Below are positions 1 through 8,413 of a stretch of 64,000 nt of DNA, in pieces. Each line of letters opens with the position of its first letter. Within the stretch, counting starts at the first letter, position 1. The notes beneath the pieces are model-generated. The model made no database searches and was not told where the DNA came from. It was given only the letters and a program-made list of their open reading frames with translations. Source of the DNA: CAZSSM01 sp964609385 (GTDB taxonomy: Bacteria > Planctomycetota > Planctomycetia > Isosphaerales > Isosphaeraceae); contig CAZSSM010000006.1 in NCBI GenBank assembly GCA_964609385.1, positions 1 through 64,000 on the forward strand, read 5' to 3'. The translations under genes were made by a program, and so were the position numbers.

Positions 1-122
1 CGGTCACCTGAGCCGACCGACAGTGGTCCTCGGCCTTCAATCCATCCCATTCTCGAACGAACACCACACGCACATACCGACGCCGCAGACACCGACAACG
101 CCTTTGAAGGGGAGCATCGAGG

Positions 123-716
123 ATGCCTCTGGTTCCGATCGTCATCGAGCGGACCGGTCGCGAAGAACGGGCGATGGATATCTATTCGCGCCTGCTCCAA
201 GACCGGATCATCATCTTGGGCACGGCAATAGACGACGCCGTGGCCAACGTCGTCTATGCCCAGATCCTCCACCTGGCCCACGACGACCCCAAGGCCGACA
301 TCCACCTCTATATTAATAGCCCCGGCGGCAGCGTCACCGCCGGCCTGGCCATCTACGACACGATGCAGTATGTCAGCTGTGATGTGGCCACCTACTGCCT
401 GGGTCAATGCGCCAGCATGGGCTCGCTCCTCTTGACCGCTGGTGCGGCGGGCAAGCGGTTCGCTTTGCCGAATAGCCGGGTCATGATCCACCAGCCGCTG
501 GCCGGCATGCAGGGACCCGTCACCGACATCGAGATCCACGCCGAGGAGTTCCTGCGAACCAAGCGTCGGCTCAACGAGATCTACCGGCACCACACAGGCC
601 AATCGCTGGAACGACTCGAAGAGGACACCGACCGCGACCGGTTCCTCTCGCCCCAAGAGGCCATGGAGTACGGCCTCATCGACAAGGTCCTGGATCGTCA
701 CCCTCCCTTGAAGTGA
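123..716 (+). CDS. clpP: ATP-dependent Clp protease proteolytic subunit
   Basis: The 197-residue product is the serine peptidase core of the Clp protease, which forms a double heptameric chamber in the cytoplasm and degrades proteins unfolded by ClpX or ClpA/C. The catalytic triad is visible: Ser98 in GQCASMGS, His123 in MIHQP and Asp172 in DTDRDRF, spaced as in the E. coli enzyme. The oxyanion-loop NSPGGSV stands at 65-71. The length matches the family. The Ala of the usual GQAASM motif is Cys96 here. No clpX or tig gene is seen next to it, so partner genes lie outside the window or elsewhere; planctomycetes often carry several clpP copies. The start is the ATG at 123; an in-frame ATG at codon 18 would also keep the whole fold. 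Confidence 0.96.
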   Translation: MPLVPIVIERTGREERAMDIYSRLLQDRIIILGTAIDDAVANVVYAQILHLAHDDPKADIHLYINSPGGSVTAGLAIYDTMQYVSCDVATYCLGQCASMGSLLLTAGAAGKRFALPNSRVMIHQPLAGMQGPVTDIEIHAEEFLRTKRRLNEIYRHHTGQSLERLEEDTDRDRFLSPQEAMEYGLIDKVLDRHPPLK

Positions 717-745
717 CGGGGCAATCGCCATCTTGAGGATTCGAT

Positions 746-1255
746 TTGGCCGACTCGGGTCGAGGAATGACCGAGTTATCGCGGAACATGCCGATGGACG
801 ACTCCTCAACGACGAACGATCCGCCCACTGAGTCCGGGCGGGTCCTTTACACGATTGGATATGGTGGTCGAAGCCGCGAATCGTTCCTCGAGCCGCTCCG
901 TGAGCATGCCATCGAGGTTGTGGTCGACGTGCGGATGACTCCCCAACGCGCATCGATGGGGATGTTCGTTAAGGCGAAGTCATCGGCCAAGGGGATCGAG
1001 AAAACCTTGGCTGAGGCAGGCATTACGTATCAATGGTTCGAAGAGCTTGGCAACCCGGACCGCAACGACCCAGCGATGACCGTGTTCCGGAAGCTGATGA
1101 CCGATGACGGGAACGCGCGGACAGCTCGCCTGGTCGCTCTAGCCACGCATCGTCGGGTCTGCCTGCTCTGCGCTGAGCGGGATCCGGCCCATTGCCATCG
1201 GACACTCGTGGCCGAACATCTGGCTGGACAAGGTTGGCGTATCGTCGAACTCTAA
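746..1255 (+). CDS. DUF488 family protein
   Basis: This 169-residue protein belongs to the DUF488 family, whose biochemical role is not settled. Family marks are YTIGYGGRS near residue 36, VVVDVRMTP near 58, and the C-terminal Cys-rich CLLCAERDPAHCHR segment, in which paired Cys and His residues are conserved. The frame opens with TTG at 746, with a GAGG 7 bases upstream; ATG codons at 767, 788 and 794 are alternatives because the first 30 residues are not conserved in type. It follows clpP by 29 bases on the same strand and may be cotranscribed. Family membership is firm; function is unknown. Confidence 0.88.
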   Translation: MADSGRGMTELSRNMPMDDSSTTNDPPTESGRVLYTIGYGGRSRESFLEPLREHAIEVVVDVRMTPQRASMGMFVKAKSSAKGIEKTLAEAGITYQWFEELGNPDRNDPAMTVFRKLMTDDGNARTARLVALATHRRVCLLCAERDPAHCHRTLVAEHLAGQGWRIVEL

Positions 1256-1302
1256 TCCGAGTCCGCGACGATCAGTTCGACCAGCGATCGGCCGACCGAG
1301 AC

Positions 1303-1992
1303 TCAGCCGACCAAGGTTCGGATGGCTTCACGGGCCTTGGGCTCGGTGACGATATACCAGGCCAGGGGGACGATCATCGTCAAGGTCGAGCTGAGGAAGA
1401 ACACATAACTCCAGACCGAATAGGTGGGCGGCTCAGCGCGGAGTCGCTGACGGAGCCGACGACCGATCTGGACGGCGAACTCCTTGGCAGCCTGGCCGTA
1501 GGTCTCGAGGACCACGGCGGTCATCCGGTGATGGGCGTGGATCCGGATCCCTCGATGATTCTGAGGATCCTCGAAGCCATCGAGGGTCTTCTGGCAATTG
1601 AGCCCAGCCCCCCGCAAAAGGTCTTCCAACAAGCCACGGAGCCGCTCCGTACGGATATGGTAAATGACCACGCGCTGGGAGCATCGATAGCCCAGAAGGA
1701 TGGCCAGAGCCAAGAGCGCCATGGCGAGGCTGGCATGATCGATCAGCCGGTTCGGTCCCCAGGTCCGGCTCAAGAGGGCGTGACCGATTGGACCGAAAGC
1801 CAGGAAGCAGCTCAAGGCGACGGCCAACAGGACGTGATCGAGCGTCCCACTGATCAGGACGGGTCGCCGGCTCATATGAAAAATGCCGAGCAGATAGAAA
1901 TAGATCGCCATCGGCGTCACGGCCAGAACGATCAGCATCGGGCTGGAGGTCATCACGTGCTCACCGTTGGGGATCCGCGGGATGGGCGTCAA
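1303..1992 (-). CDS. hypothetical multi-pass membrane protein
   Basis: I do not recognise a family. The 229-residue product has hydrophobic segments at about 18-38, 48-70, 82-104 and 196-216, with a basic, more polar stretch (about 105-190) between the third and fourth, which fits an inner-membrane protein with one soluble loop. Its ATG overlaps the stop of the upstream Nudix gene in an ATGA arrangement, so the two are probably translationally coupled in a fabI-Nudix-membrane protein operon. In-frame ATG codons at 14 and 19 are possible alternative starts. Gene status is supported by the coupling and regular hydrophobic pattern; function is not inferred. Confidence 0.75.
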   Translation of the reverse strand: MTPIPRIPNGEHVMTSSPMLIVLAVTPMAIYFYLLGIFHMSRRPVLISGTLDHVLLAVALSCFLAFGPIGHALLSRTWGPNRLIDHASLAMALLALAILLGYRCSQRVVIYHIRTERLRGLLEDLLRGAGLNCQKTLDGFEDPQNHRGIRIHAHHRMTAVVLETYGQAAKEFAVQIGRRLRQRLRAEPPTYSVWSYVFFLSSTLTMIVPLAWYIVTEPKAREAIRTLVG

Positions 1993-2456
1993 TCTCGAGC
2001 ATACTGGGCCACGAGTTCATCGACAATCGACTCGTTGGCCGGTGGAAAGACGAGGCCCGGCAAATCTGAGATCGGGACCCAATGGAAACCCGTCGTCGGC
2101 GCCGGCTCAGAGTCGGGTGTCGACGTAGCCTCATAGTAGTGAAGATGAACCCGACCATGGGGATAGTCGTGGTGTCGCGATTGACGGAGTAGACCGATCT
2201 TGATGTCCAATCCGGTCTCTTCGCGTGCCTCACGACGAGCGGCTTGGCTGGGGGACTCGCCAGCCTCACACTTGCCACCGGGGAACTCCCAGACACCCGG
2301 CATCGGTGAGCCGGGCGTATCGGGCCGGATCCGCGCTAGGATTGCCCCGTCGCGGATGACCAGTGCGATCCCGACGACAATGGGTTCGGCCCGGTCGTCG
2401 GGTGGATCGTTCGGAGGTCGATTGGTTGGCGTAACCATCGGTCTCGGCGCACCCAT
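1989..2456 (-). CDS. Nudix hydrolase, MutT-like
   Basis: The 155-residue protein carries a complete Nudix box at 61-83: Gly61, Glu67, then RE at 75-76 and the EE pair at 79-80 followed by Thr-Gly-Leu, fitting Gx5Ex7REUxEExGU without mismatch. Such enzymes hydrolyse nucleoside diphosphates linked to another group and use Mg2+ held by the box glutamates. The short length and the EFPGGK context resemble MutT-type (8-oxo-)dGTP pyrophosphohydrolases, but substrate cannot be read from sequence. The first 25 residues are Pro-rich and non-conserved; Met7 is an alternative start. It lies 69 bases after fabI and overlaps the next gene by four bases. Confidence 0.92.
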   Translation of the reverse strand: MGAPRPMVTPTNRPPNDPPDDRAEPIVVGIALVIRDGAILARIRPDTPGSPMPGVWEFPGGKCEAGESPSQAARREAREETGLDIKIGLLRQSRHHDYPHGRVHLHYYEATSTPDSEPAPTTGFHWVPISDLPGLVFPPANESIVDELVAQYARD

Positions 2457-2525
2457 TGATCAGTCACTGGGACGGGCAGTTCGCCTCGATGACGACTCCG
2501 AACGCGTGATCAGCGTCCCTCATCC

Positions 2526-3362
2526 TCAGTTGGTGCCCGCCCCGTTGCTGGTGGCGACGGCGGCTCGCTCGGCCTCCTCGATGGCTCGTCCCGGCGAGCC
2601 CATGATGTGGTAGCCGCAGTCGACGTGCATTACCTCGCCGGAGACGCCGCTGGCCAGGTCGGAGAGCAGGAACATGCCCGACTTGCCCACCTCCTCGCGG
2701 TCAATGTTCCGCTGCATCGGGGCGACCATCCGATAGAGCCCGGCGAGCTTGTCAGAGTCACCAACGGCCGAAGCGGCCAGAGTCTTGACCGGTCCGGCCG
2801 AAAGAGCGTTGACCCGGATCCTGCGTGGACCCAGGTCGTAGGCCAAGTAGCGGACCGACATGTCGAGCGCTGCCTTGCAAACGCCCATCATGTTGTATCC
2901 GGCGACCACACGCTCGCCTCCGTAGTAGGTCAAGGTGAGGATCGCACCGCCGTCGGTCATCGCGTCGGCGGCTCGTCGAGCGACCGCCGCCAACGAATAG
3001 ACACTGATGTCCATGGCCGTCTTGAACCCCTCGCGACTGCTGTCGACAAAGGCGCACTGGATGTCTTCACGCGGGGCGAAGGCGATCGAGTGGAGCACGA
3101 AGTCGAGCTTGCCGTAGGTCTGTCGCGCCTCCTCGAAGACGCGATCGATGTCCTCGTCGCTCTGGACATCACAAGGGGTGATCAGCTTGGCCCCGGCCGG
3201 CTCGGCCAGCTTCCGCACTCGGCGCTCCATCTTCTCACCGGGTAAGTGGGTGAACCCCACCTCCGCCCCCTCGTCCAACAGAGCACGGCTGATCGCCCAG
3301 GCGATGCTGAAGTCGTTGGCCACGCCCAGGACCATCCCGGTCTTTCCGGTGAACAGGCCCAT
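2526..3362 (-). CDS. fabI: enoyl-[acyl-carrier-protein] reductase (NADH), FabI type
   Basis: This 278-residue short-chain dehydrogenase catalyses the last, NAD(P)H-dependent reduction of each fatty-acid elongation cycle. Residues that mark FabI are seen: the nucleotide-binding GVANDFSIAW at 13-22, Tyr146, Tyr156 and Lys163 in the YNMMGVCK context (Y-x6-K), matching E. coli numbering exactly. The length is usual for FabI. The frame is open further upstream, but the ATG at 3362 is chosen because a GGAGG lies 9 bases before it and the family starts at this point (MGLFTGKTGMVLG). It is the first gene of a reverse-strand run with the Nudix and membrane protein genes. It would be the target of triclosan-type inhibitors. 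Confidence 0.95.
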   Translation of the reverse strand: MGLFTGKTGMVLGVANDFSIAWAISRALLDEGAEVGFTHLPGEKMERRVRKLAEPAGAKLITPCDVQSDEDIDRVFEEARQTYGKLDFVLHSIAFAPREDIQCAFVDSSREGFKTAMDISVYSLAAVARRAADAMTDGGAILTLTYYGGERVVAGYNMMGVCKAALDMSVRYLAYDLGPRRIRVNALSAGPVKTLAASAVGDSDKLAGLYRMVAPMQRNIDREEVGKSGMFLLSDLASGVSGEVMHVDCGYHIMGSPGRAIEEAERAAVATSNGAGTN

Positions 3363-3731
3363 CCGAATCGTCCTCCGTGTCCGTCGCCCGACTGCGGCGC
3401 CTCGGGCCATTCCTTGTCTTGTTCGACCCGGCCCGACCCGCGAGGGATGCGCCGTAATCGACCCCGGCCCCGATCCGCGTCGCGGTCTCTTGGGAATCTT
3501 GATTGGGGTTTGCCGACCGGCCAAGATATCCGGGTCGGCCCATTCCCACAACCGGACCACGCGAACGTTCGACGGGAACCCGGATCAGACCTGGCCCAAC
3601 CAATAGGCAACCGACCTCGAAATCGGCCGCTCATCGATCCCGGATGGCGGACCGATGTCGTCATCATCGTTGCCGGCTACAGGCAACGTTCGCATCCCGA
3701 CCACGCGATCACATGTCAGAAAGAGACTGGT
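3363..3731. other. intergenic region upstream of fabI
   Basis: A 369-base stretch between fabI and the 114-residue hypothetical gene, both on the reverse strand. It should contain the fabI promoter and the fabI ribosome binding site (GGAGG read on the reverse strand at 3372-3376). Open frames that cross it have no family resemblance. No RNA gene or clear terminator was seen. Confidence 0.5.
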
Positions 3732-4076
3732 TCAAGCGGATCGGGCCGCAATCTGCTGGGCCCGTTCCTTGAGGAGTCGGATGAGGGTCCGGACCGTCTC
3801 GTCGGCCTGATCACGGACGATAGAGATGAGGTCGATGTCGGACCCCTCTAGTATGATCGAGCGTTCGAGGACATCGAGCTGGTCGCGGAACTCGCTCGAC
3901 CAAACCCGACAGCGCTTCCGAAGCCATTCGCGATCCAGCTCATCGAGTTGTTTGTGATCGTCTAGGATGAGCCGGACGCAGCCCGTTCGAATCTGACCGA
4001 TCTGGACGGCCAGAGAGGAGGCTGACTCGGGCCGACGTTCAAACCACTCTTCTGCCAACGTGGCCAAGTAGCTCAT
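3732..4076 (-). CDS. hypothetical protein downstream of broken sigma factor
   Basis: I do not recognise this 114-residue protein. It is predicted soluble, strongly helical and rich in charged residues (LDELDREWLRKRCRVW; IRLLKERAQQIAARSA), with no signal peptide or membrane segment. It lies 63 bases downstream of the small membrane protein gene and is the third member of a reverse-strand run that begins with the interrupted sigma factor. By position it could be an accessory or regulatory partner of that sigma factor, but nothing in the sequence proves it. Confidence 0.6.
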   Translation of the reverse strand: MSYLATLAEEWFERRPESASSLAVQIGQIRTGCVRLILDDHKQLDELDREWLRKRCRVWSSEFRDQLDVLERSIILEGSDIDLISIVRDQADETVRTLIRLLKERAQQIAARSA

Positions 4077-4139
4077 GTATCGGTTGGGAGGAAGGTCGAT
4101 GACGAAGGCATCGGGCTCCAGCCAGCCCCAACTCTGGCC

Positions 4140-4388
4140 TTAAGTCGGCGCTTCGGGTCCTCGGACTTGTAAGTCGAGCTGGCCCTGGGTCCCCGCTCCA
4201 GGACGACGGACTTGGGAGTCGAGTGGGCCTTCGCCCTGGGTCCGCGCTTCGGGACGTCGGACTTGCGAGTTGAGCTGCGCGATCCAAAGCCCCAACGGCG
4301 TGCAGATCGTCAACAACAACGTGGCGATGACGAACTGTATGGCGATGAGCCTCCCCCGACGTTGCCAGTAGCTCGGCTTTCGGATCAT
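4140..4388 (-). CDS. small single-pass membrane protein with repeated C-terminal tail
   Basis: The 82-residue product has a basic N-terminus (RKPSYWQRRGR), one hydrophobic segment at about 15-37, and a tail of three imperfect copies of a 15-17 residue unit: LNSQVRRPEARTQGEGP, LDSQVRRPGAGTQGQ and LDLQVRGPEAPT. Its ATG overlaps the stop of the sigma-factor ORF by four bases (ATGA), so it is coupled to it. The arrangement sigma factor plus small membrane protein recalls sigma/anti-sigma pairs, but no zinc-binding or anti-sigma motif is visible. No family recognised. The tail repeats may be recent expansions. Confidence 0.6.
   Translation of the reverse strand: MIRKPSYWQRRGRLIAIQFVIATLLLTICTPLGLWIAQLNSQVRRPEARTQGEGPLDSQVRRPGAGTQGQLDLQVRGPEAPT
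4143..4274 (-). repeat. three imperfect tandem repeats, 45-51 bases each
   Basis: The 3' half of the small membrane protein gene is built of three successive units of 51, 45 and 36 bases that encode the LN/LD-SQVRRPEA-type motif. The units differ by several substitutions and small in-frame length changes, so the repeat is not freshly duplicated. Confidence 0.7.
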
Positions 4389-5140
4389 CGAGGACTGAGC
4401 AGGCGACTCGAATCGCTCGTTGCCTTCTCGACCTGTAGCCGTTTGCTCATCGTCATCGACCCTCGGGGCCGGCCTCGCCGTTCGGGGGAGGACGGGAGTT
4501 CTCTTTGGGTTGGAACCTCAGCGCCACGGCTTGTCGGATCCAAGCCGTCGACGCCTTGGAGTTGACGGGTCCAGTAGGGCCCGCCTTTGAGGAAGATGGC
4601 GTCTTGGAACTGGATCAGGAGGGCGGGGTAAGCCAGTAGTTCTCTCAAACGAGCCGGTTCGATCTTGGAGAAGCCCTGATGGAGGATCTGCTTGATATCG
4701 CCATCGAGAATGACGCGGATCCGTGGCAGATCATTGTTCCGTCCGCGCCCGAAATAGATCAGCTCGGCGACCAAGGAGCTCAAATCGGGGCCGAGCAGTT
4801 CCCGCTCCACCCAGTCGGTCAGTGCTGCGTCTGACTCGGGAAGGTTCAAGATGGGGAGCCTCATCGAAACGTGCCCTTTGCCCTCAACGCAGGAGGCGAC
4901 CGCGGACTTGGCACGCTGGGTGATCGCGTCGATCTGATCGACGGTTTTCCCGAACGTCTTGGCGATCTCCGTTGAGGATGTCCCCCGCATCTGCTCTTTC
5001 AAGATCTGGGCCCAACCCGACTCCTTGCTGTCAAGCTCGCGCAGACACGCGTCGAAGGCTTGGAGACGCTCCTCATGCAGCGCACGGGAGAGGGCCCCCT
5101 CGACTTGAGGAGCGACGATTTCGGGATTTGGGTTCAACAT
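4385..5140 (-). CDS. C-terminal part of the interrupted sigma factor, as a possible free ORF
   Basis: From the ATG at 5140 an uninterrupted 251-codon frame runs to 4385. It holds the region-4-like segment (about 25-85), with the helix-turn-helix SSTEIAKTFGKTVDQIDAI, and then an extension with LPILNLPESDAAL and DGDIKQILHQGFSKIEPAR that I cannot assign. It could be translated alone, giving a DNA-binding fragment without the core-polymerase-binding region 2, or could simply be the remains of the broken gene. No convincing ribosome binding site precedes the ATG. Its last bases overlap the start of the small membrane protein gene. Confidence 0.5.
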   Translation of the reverse strand: MLNPNPEIVAPQVEGALSRALHEERLQAFDACLRELDSKESGWAQILKEQMRGTSSTEIAKTFGKTVDQIDAITQRAKSAVASCVEGKGHVSMRLPILNLPESDAALTDWVERELLGPDLSSLVAELIYFGRGRNNDLPRIRVILDGDIKQILHQGFSKIEPARLRELLAYPALLIQFQDAIFLKGGPYWTRQLQGVDGLDPTSRGAEVPTQRELPSSPERRGRPRGSMTMSKRLQVEKATSDSSRLLSPR

Positions 5141-5506
5141 CGAGGACTGCCCGAGAGTACTGCGTTCCCGCCAGAGATCGATCGCCTCTCGACGGGCTTC
5201 CAGGATGAGTCAGCCTCGGGGATTGTCCTGCTCCGGAGTTGGACCATCCTGGCGGAAGCAGCGTTAAACCGCGTTCACGACCTCCTGGACATCCTGGCTG
5301 TTCGGACCGAGATAGCGTGACGCAATACAGACGACCGTCCGGTCGTAGCGCCTCGTGAACTCATCGAAGGATTTGTTAAGAACCTCAGTGTTACCCAGGC
5401 GACGCCCTTCGGCGATTTGGCGCATGAGATCGTGGTCGCTCCGGCTGCGGAGCGCGACACCGTTACGATCGAGCGTCGAGTCGTGTGGGATGGGCTGGAT
5501 CATCAT
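4385..5506 (-). pseudogene. ECF-like sigma factor interrupted by two in-frame stop codons
   Basis: Read in one frame from 5506, the sequence encodes sigma region 2 (FDEFTRRYDRTVVCIASRYL, then QDVQEVVNAV), continues through RCFRQDG and GxLILEARREAIDLWRERS, and then a region-4-like helix-turn-helix (SSTEIAKTFGKTVDQIDAITQ). Two stops break it: TAA at 5264-5266, in the helix after VNAV, and TGA at 5210-5212, where a Trp (GWLIL) would be expected in region 2.4. Both halves keep the same frame, so there is no frameshift. Without readthrough no complete sigma factor can be made. The gene is followed by two small genes in the same direction. Sequencing errors at two sites are possible but less simple than decay. 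About 160 residues after region 4 form an extension with no known match. Confidence 0.75.
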
Positions 5507-5806
5507 GCCCCGATTGTACGTGCCGGTTCGTAGGCAGGGGAAGTGATGTCAGCGAGTCGTTCCCCGAAGTCAACGTCACCTGTTAGGACCCGAGATTTCC
5601 AGGGCACGTGCGATCGGTGACTTGTTGGCAAAGGATCCCCTGAGCCTGGGGTGGTTGGCCTCGGTAGTGATTCCGAACCGACTTACCCTGAAGAAACTCG
5701 ATCCGCGAGCCCTCCTTGCCGTTTATCATAGAGTAACTGCAGCTCGTGAAGGCCTCCGACGGACGAGCACGTTGTCGGATTCGAATGTTTTGGCGGAGAT
5801 TGGGTG

Positions 5807-6268
5807 ATGGACAAGGCGGCGATGGTCGACAAGTTGAACGAGATCCTGGCCTGGGAATACGCCGGGATGATCCAATACACGACGTATAGCTTCATGGTGC
5901 GCGGGATCCATCGCGAAGCCTACTACAAGATGTTCCGGGAGAGTGGCGAGGAGGCCTTGGAACACGCGCACCAGGTCGGCGATAAGATCGTAGCCCTAGG
6001 CGGGATCACGACGGTCGAGCGGAACGAGGTCAAGGTCGCCGTCGACATCGAGGAGATGCTCAAGAACTCCCTTGAGATGGAACTGCGTCACGTCGGGCTC
6101 TACACCGAGGCGGTCGAGATCTGCGGCGATTCGAACGTCGGGCTCCGCAACTTGCTCGAAGATATCTGCCAGGCCGAGCAGGACGGCGCCGACCACATCA
6201 TGAAGATCCTCAACCAGCCCGAGCTGGCCGTGGGCACCTTGGCGCAATCCCATCGAGCAACGGGCTAA
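5807..6268 (+). CDS. ferritin-like / bacterioferritin-type protein
   Basis: The 153-residue product is a four-helix ferritin-like protein. Acidic and His ligands typical of a di-iron site recur in the helices: Glu in LAWEYAG, the EExxxH-type ESGEEALEHAH, Glu in LEMELRH and the last-helix EQDGADH. Proteins of this type store iron or oxidise it to protect the cell against peroxide. A GTG at 5804 precedes the ATG at 5807; the ATG is preferred because GGAG at 5795-5798 is then 8 bases away. It stands alone between reverse-strand genes. Whether it is a true bacterioferritin or a Dps/DUF2202-like relative cannot be settled here. Confidence 0.85.
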   Translation: MDKAAMVDKLNEILAWEYAGMIQYTTYSFMVRGIHREAYYKMFRESGEEALEHAHQVGDKIVALGGITTVERNEVKVAVDIEEMLKNSLEMELRHVGLYTEAVEICGDSNVGLRNLLEDICQAEQDGADHIMKILNQPELAVGTLAQSHRATG

Positions 6269-6299
6269 GCAACGATCGATCTCGATATTTCGACTTAAC

Positions 6300-6623
6300 T
6301 CAGGCGCGTTCGGCGGCCGGTCGATCGGCCGGCTCCGGCCGCAAGCCGGGGAATGGCAAAGAGATTGGGGGCGGCCCGTCGGCGATTACCGAGGCCGCTC
6401 GGCGAGTCTCCGGCAACTTCGAGCCCAGGACGGCCTGCAATTGGGACCATTGCTGGGGCTCGAGGCGGATCGATCGCTGGTTATACCAGCCGAGCCCTTC
6501 AGCGTAGTGTTGCTCGTTCAAGGTGACGGTGGTATGGCCGTCACCCCGCTGTTCGAGACAGACTTCGAGTTGCCGATCGGGGGTCGAGTCGGCCAGCGTC
6601 GCTAGGGTCGTCTTCGCCACCAT
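6300..6623 (-). CDS. hypothetical protein, possibly PC4-like nucleic-acid-binding fold
   Basis: The 107-residue product has a beta-rich core (LEVCLEQRGDGHTTVTL, then SIRLEPQQWSQLQAVLG) that resembles PC4-type coactivator domains, in which a curved beta-sheet is followed by a helix carrying an EW/QW motif. The C-terminal 30 residues are Pro-rich and probably disordered. The resemblance is by eye only. It is convergent with the ferritin-like gene, with 31 bases between the stops. Confidence 0.6.
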   Translation of the reverse strand: MVAKTTLATLADSTPDRQLEVCLEQRGDGHTTVTLNEQHYAEGLGWYNQRSIRLEPQQWSQLQAVLGSKLPETRRAASVIADGPPPISLPFPGLRPEPADRPAAERA

Positions 6624-6883
6624 CGATTCCTTCGCGGATCGAGCAACTGAGATTCAGTCTCAAAAGACGCGTACCCTAGGATAACGGGATTCATCGCCGT
6701 GTCAATCGCTGGCTGGTCCGAGTGTCGGATTCTCTGCAGAAGAGTCATCCCCAGATTCTTCCACGCCTCACACAGGTCTGGATCAGTCGTGAGCGAACGG
6801 TCTCAGGTCGGGGTGCCGGCGAGCGTGGTGCGCGTGCGGCGCCCCGGATCTCTGGTGCAGGGGGGTGATATGCGCCCGGCCTT

Positions 6884-8329
6884 TCAAGCAAGGATCGGCT
6901 CGACGACCTCGCCGGCTACGTCGGTCAGCCGGAAGGGACGACCCTGGTAGGTGAACGTCAAACGGGTGTGGTCGAGGCCGAGCAGGTGCAGGATCGTGGC
7001 GTGGAGATCGTGGATATGGGTCGACCCTTCGACGGCATGGTAGCCCAATTCGTCGGTCCGGCCGAAGGTCGTCCCACCACGAACGCCACCACCGGCCAAC
7101 CAGACCGCGTAAGCGTCCTTGTGGTGGTCACGGCCCGCCGAGGCGCCGCCTTGGCCTTGGAGCATCGGGGTCCGGCCGAACTCGGCAGCCCAAACGATCA
7201 AGGTCTGGTCCAATAGTCCTCGACGTTTGAGGTCTCGAATCAGGGCCGCGATTGGTCGGTCGACCTGTTCGACCTTGCGAGGCAGGTTCCGGAAGAGACC
7301 ACCATGATGATCCCAACCCGAGTCGAGCACCTGCACGAACCGGACCCCGCGCTCGACGAGCCGACGGGCCAGTAGGCAATGGTTGGCGAACCGGGCCTGA
7401 CCTGGCTCGGCACCGTACTCATCGCGGACCCGTTGCGGCTCCGACTCCAGGCTCATCAGTTCCGGGACGCTGGTCTGCATCCGATAGGCCATCTCGTACT
7501 GAGCGATCCGGGTGGCGATCTCCGGATCCCCCACGTCGGCAAGCTGGATCTGATTCATTCGTCCCAGGCGATCGAGCATCCGTCGACGATCGGCGGGGGT
7601 AACCCCGCTGGGATTGGACAGGAACAGGACCGGGTCGCCGACGGATCGGAACTCGACCCCTTGGTGGATCGACGGCAGGAACCCGCTACCCCAGAGGCTG
7701 TTGCCAGCGCCCGCGGTCGCACCGGTCTGGAGCACAACGAACCGGGGCAGGTCCTCGGACAGCGAACCCAGGCCATAGCTTAGCCAACTGCCCAGGCTGG
7801 GCCGACCAAATTGGCCGAATCCAGTCTGGAGGAACAACTGGGCCGGCGCGTGGTTGAACTCCTCGGTCCGAAGCGCCTTGAGCATCGCGATCTCGTCGAC
7901 GACCATCCCCAAGTGCGGCAGTAGTTCGGAGAGGGCTAGGCCCGAGGACCCATGCTGTCGGAAGCGATAACGCGAGCCGAGGAGCGTCGGATGGCCCCGG
8001 AGGAAGGCGAACCGCTGGCCGGCGATCAGGCTCTCCGGGACCGGCTCGCCGTCGCGACGAACCAGCTCCGGCTTGGGATCGAACAGGTCGAGGTGACTGG
8101 GCGCACCGACTAAGTGGAAGAAGATCACGTTTCGAGCGCGCGTGGGGATCGAAGCGGATGTCGAGTCGCGATCGGTCCGCGCCCCAACATCCGGGCTCGA
8201 CGGCTCGCTCGCCTGCAAGTCACGACGGAGCAGGAGGCTGAGCGCAATGGGACCCAAACCGCCACCGACCCGCTGGAAGAACTGGCGGCGCGACTGCGGG
8301 ACCACCCTCGGGACGTCTGGCGTTGTCAC
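6884..8329 (-). CDS. Tat-exported DUF1501 protein
   Basis: The 481-residue protein belongs to DUF1501, an alkaline-phosphatase/sulfatase-fold family that is greatly expanded in planctomycetes. The N-terminus has a twin-arginine signal (SRRQFFQRVGGG followed by a hydrophobic stretch). Family marks include NVIFFHLVGAPSHLDLFDPKP, WDHHGGLFRNL, VWAAEFGRTPM and RDHHKDAYAVWLAGGGVRGG. The frame starts at GTG with GAGG about 7 bases upstream. It follows the PSCyt1/PSD1 gene by 84 bases on the same strand; this pairing is the standard one in planctomycetes and suggests joint work outside the cytoplasm on an unknown, perhaps polysaccharide-related, substrate. Biochemical activity of DUF1501 proteins is unproven. 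Confidence 0.93.
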   Translation of the reverse strand: MTTPDVPRVVPQSRRQFFQRVGGGLGPIALSLLLRRDLQASEPSSPDVGARTDRDSTSASIPTRARNVIFFHLVGAPSHLDLFDPKPELVRRDGEPVPESLIAGQRFAFLRGHPTLLGSRYRFRQHGSSGLALSELLPHLGMVVDEIAMLKALRTEEFNHAPAQLFLQTGFGQFGRPSLGSWLSYGLGSLSEDLPRFVVLQTGATAGAGNSLWGSGFLPSIHQGVEFRSVGDPVLFLSNPSGVTPADRRRMLDRLGRMNQIQLADVGDPEIATRIAQYEMAYRMQTSVPELMSLESEPQRVRDEYGAEPGQARFANHCLLARRLVERGVRFVQVLDSGWDHHGGLFRNLPRKVEQVDRPIAALIRDLKRRGLLDQTLIVWAAEFGRTPMLQGQGGASAGRDHHKDAYAVWLAGGGVRGGTTFGRTDELGYHAVEGSTHIHDLHATILHLLGLDHTRLTFTYQGRPFRLTDVAGEVVEPILA

Positions 8330-8413
8330 TGCGCTACCTCAAACGTTGGGAAACTTGGTTTCAATTGTGACACATGAGTTAAATCCGCGAAGTCTGCCCA
8401 ATCGTGGAGAGAA

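Noticed and set aside
5622..5807. A 61-codon forward ORF just before the ferritin-like gene
   Set aside because: No start signal or recognisable pattern, and it runs into the promoter and ribosome binding region of the ferritin-like gene.
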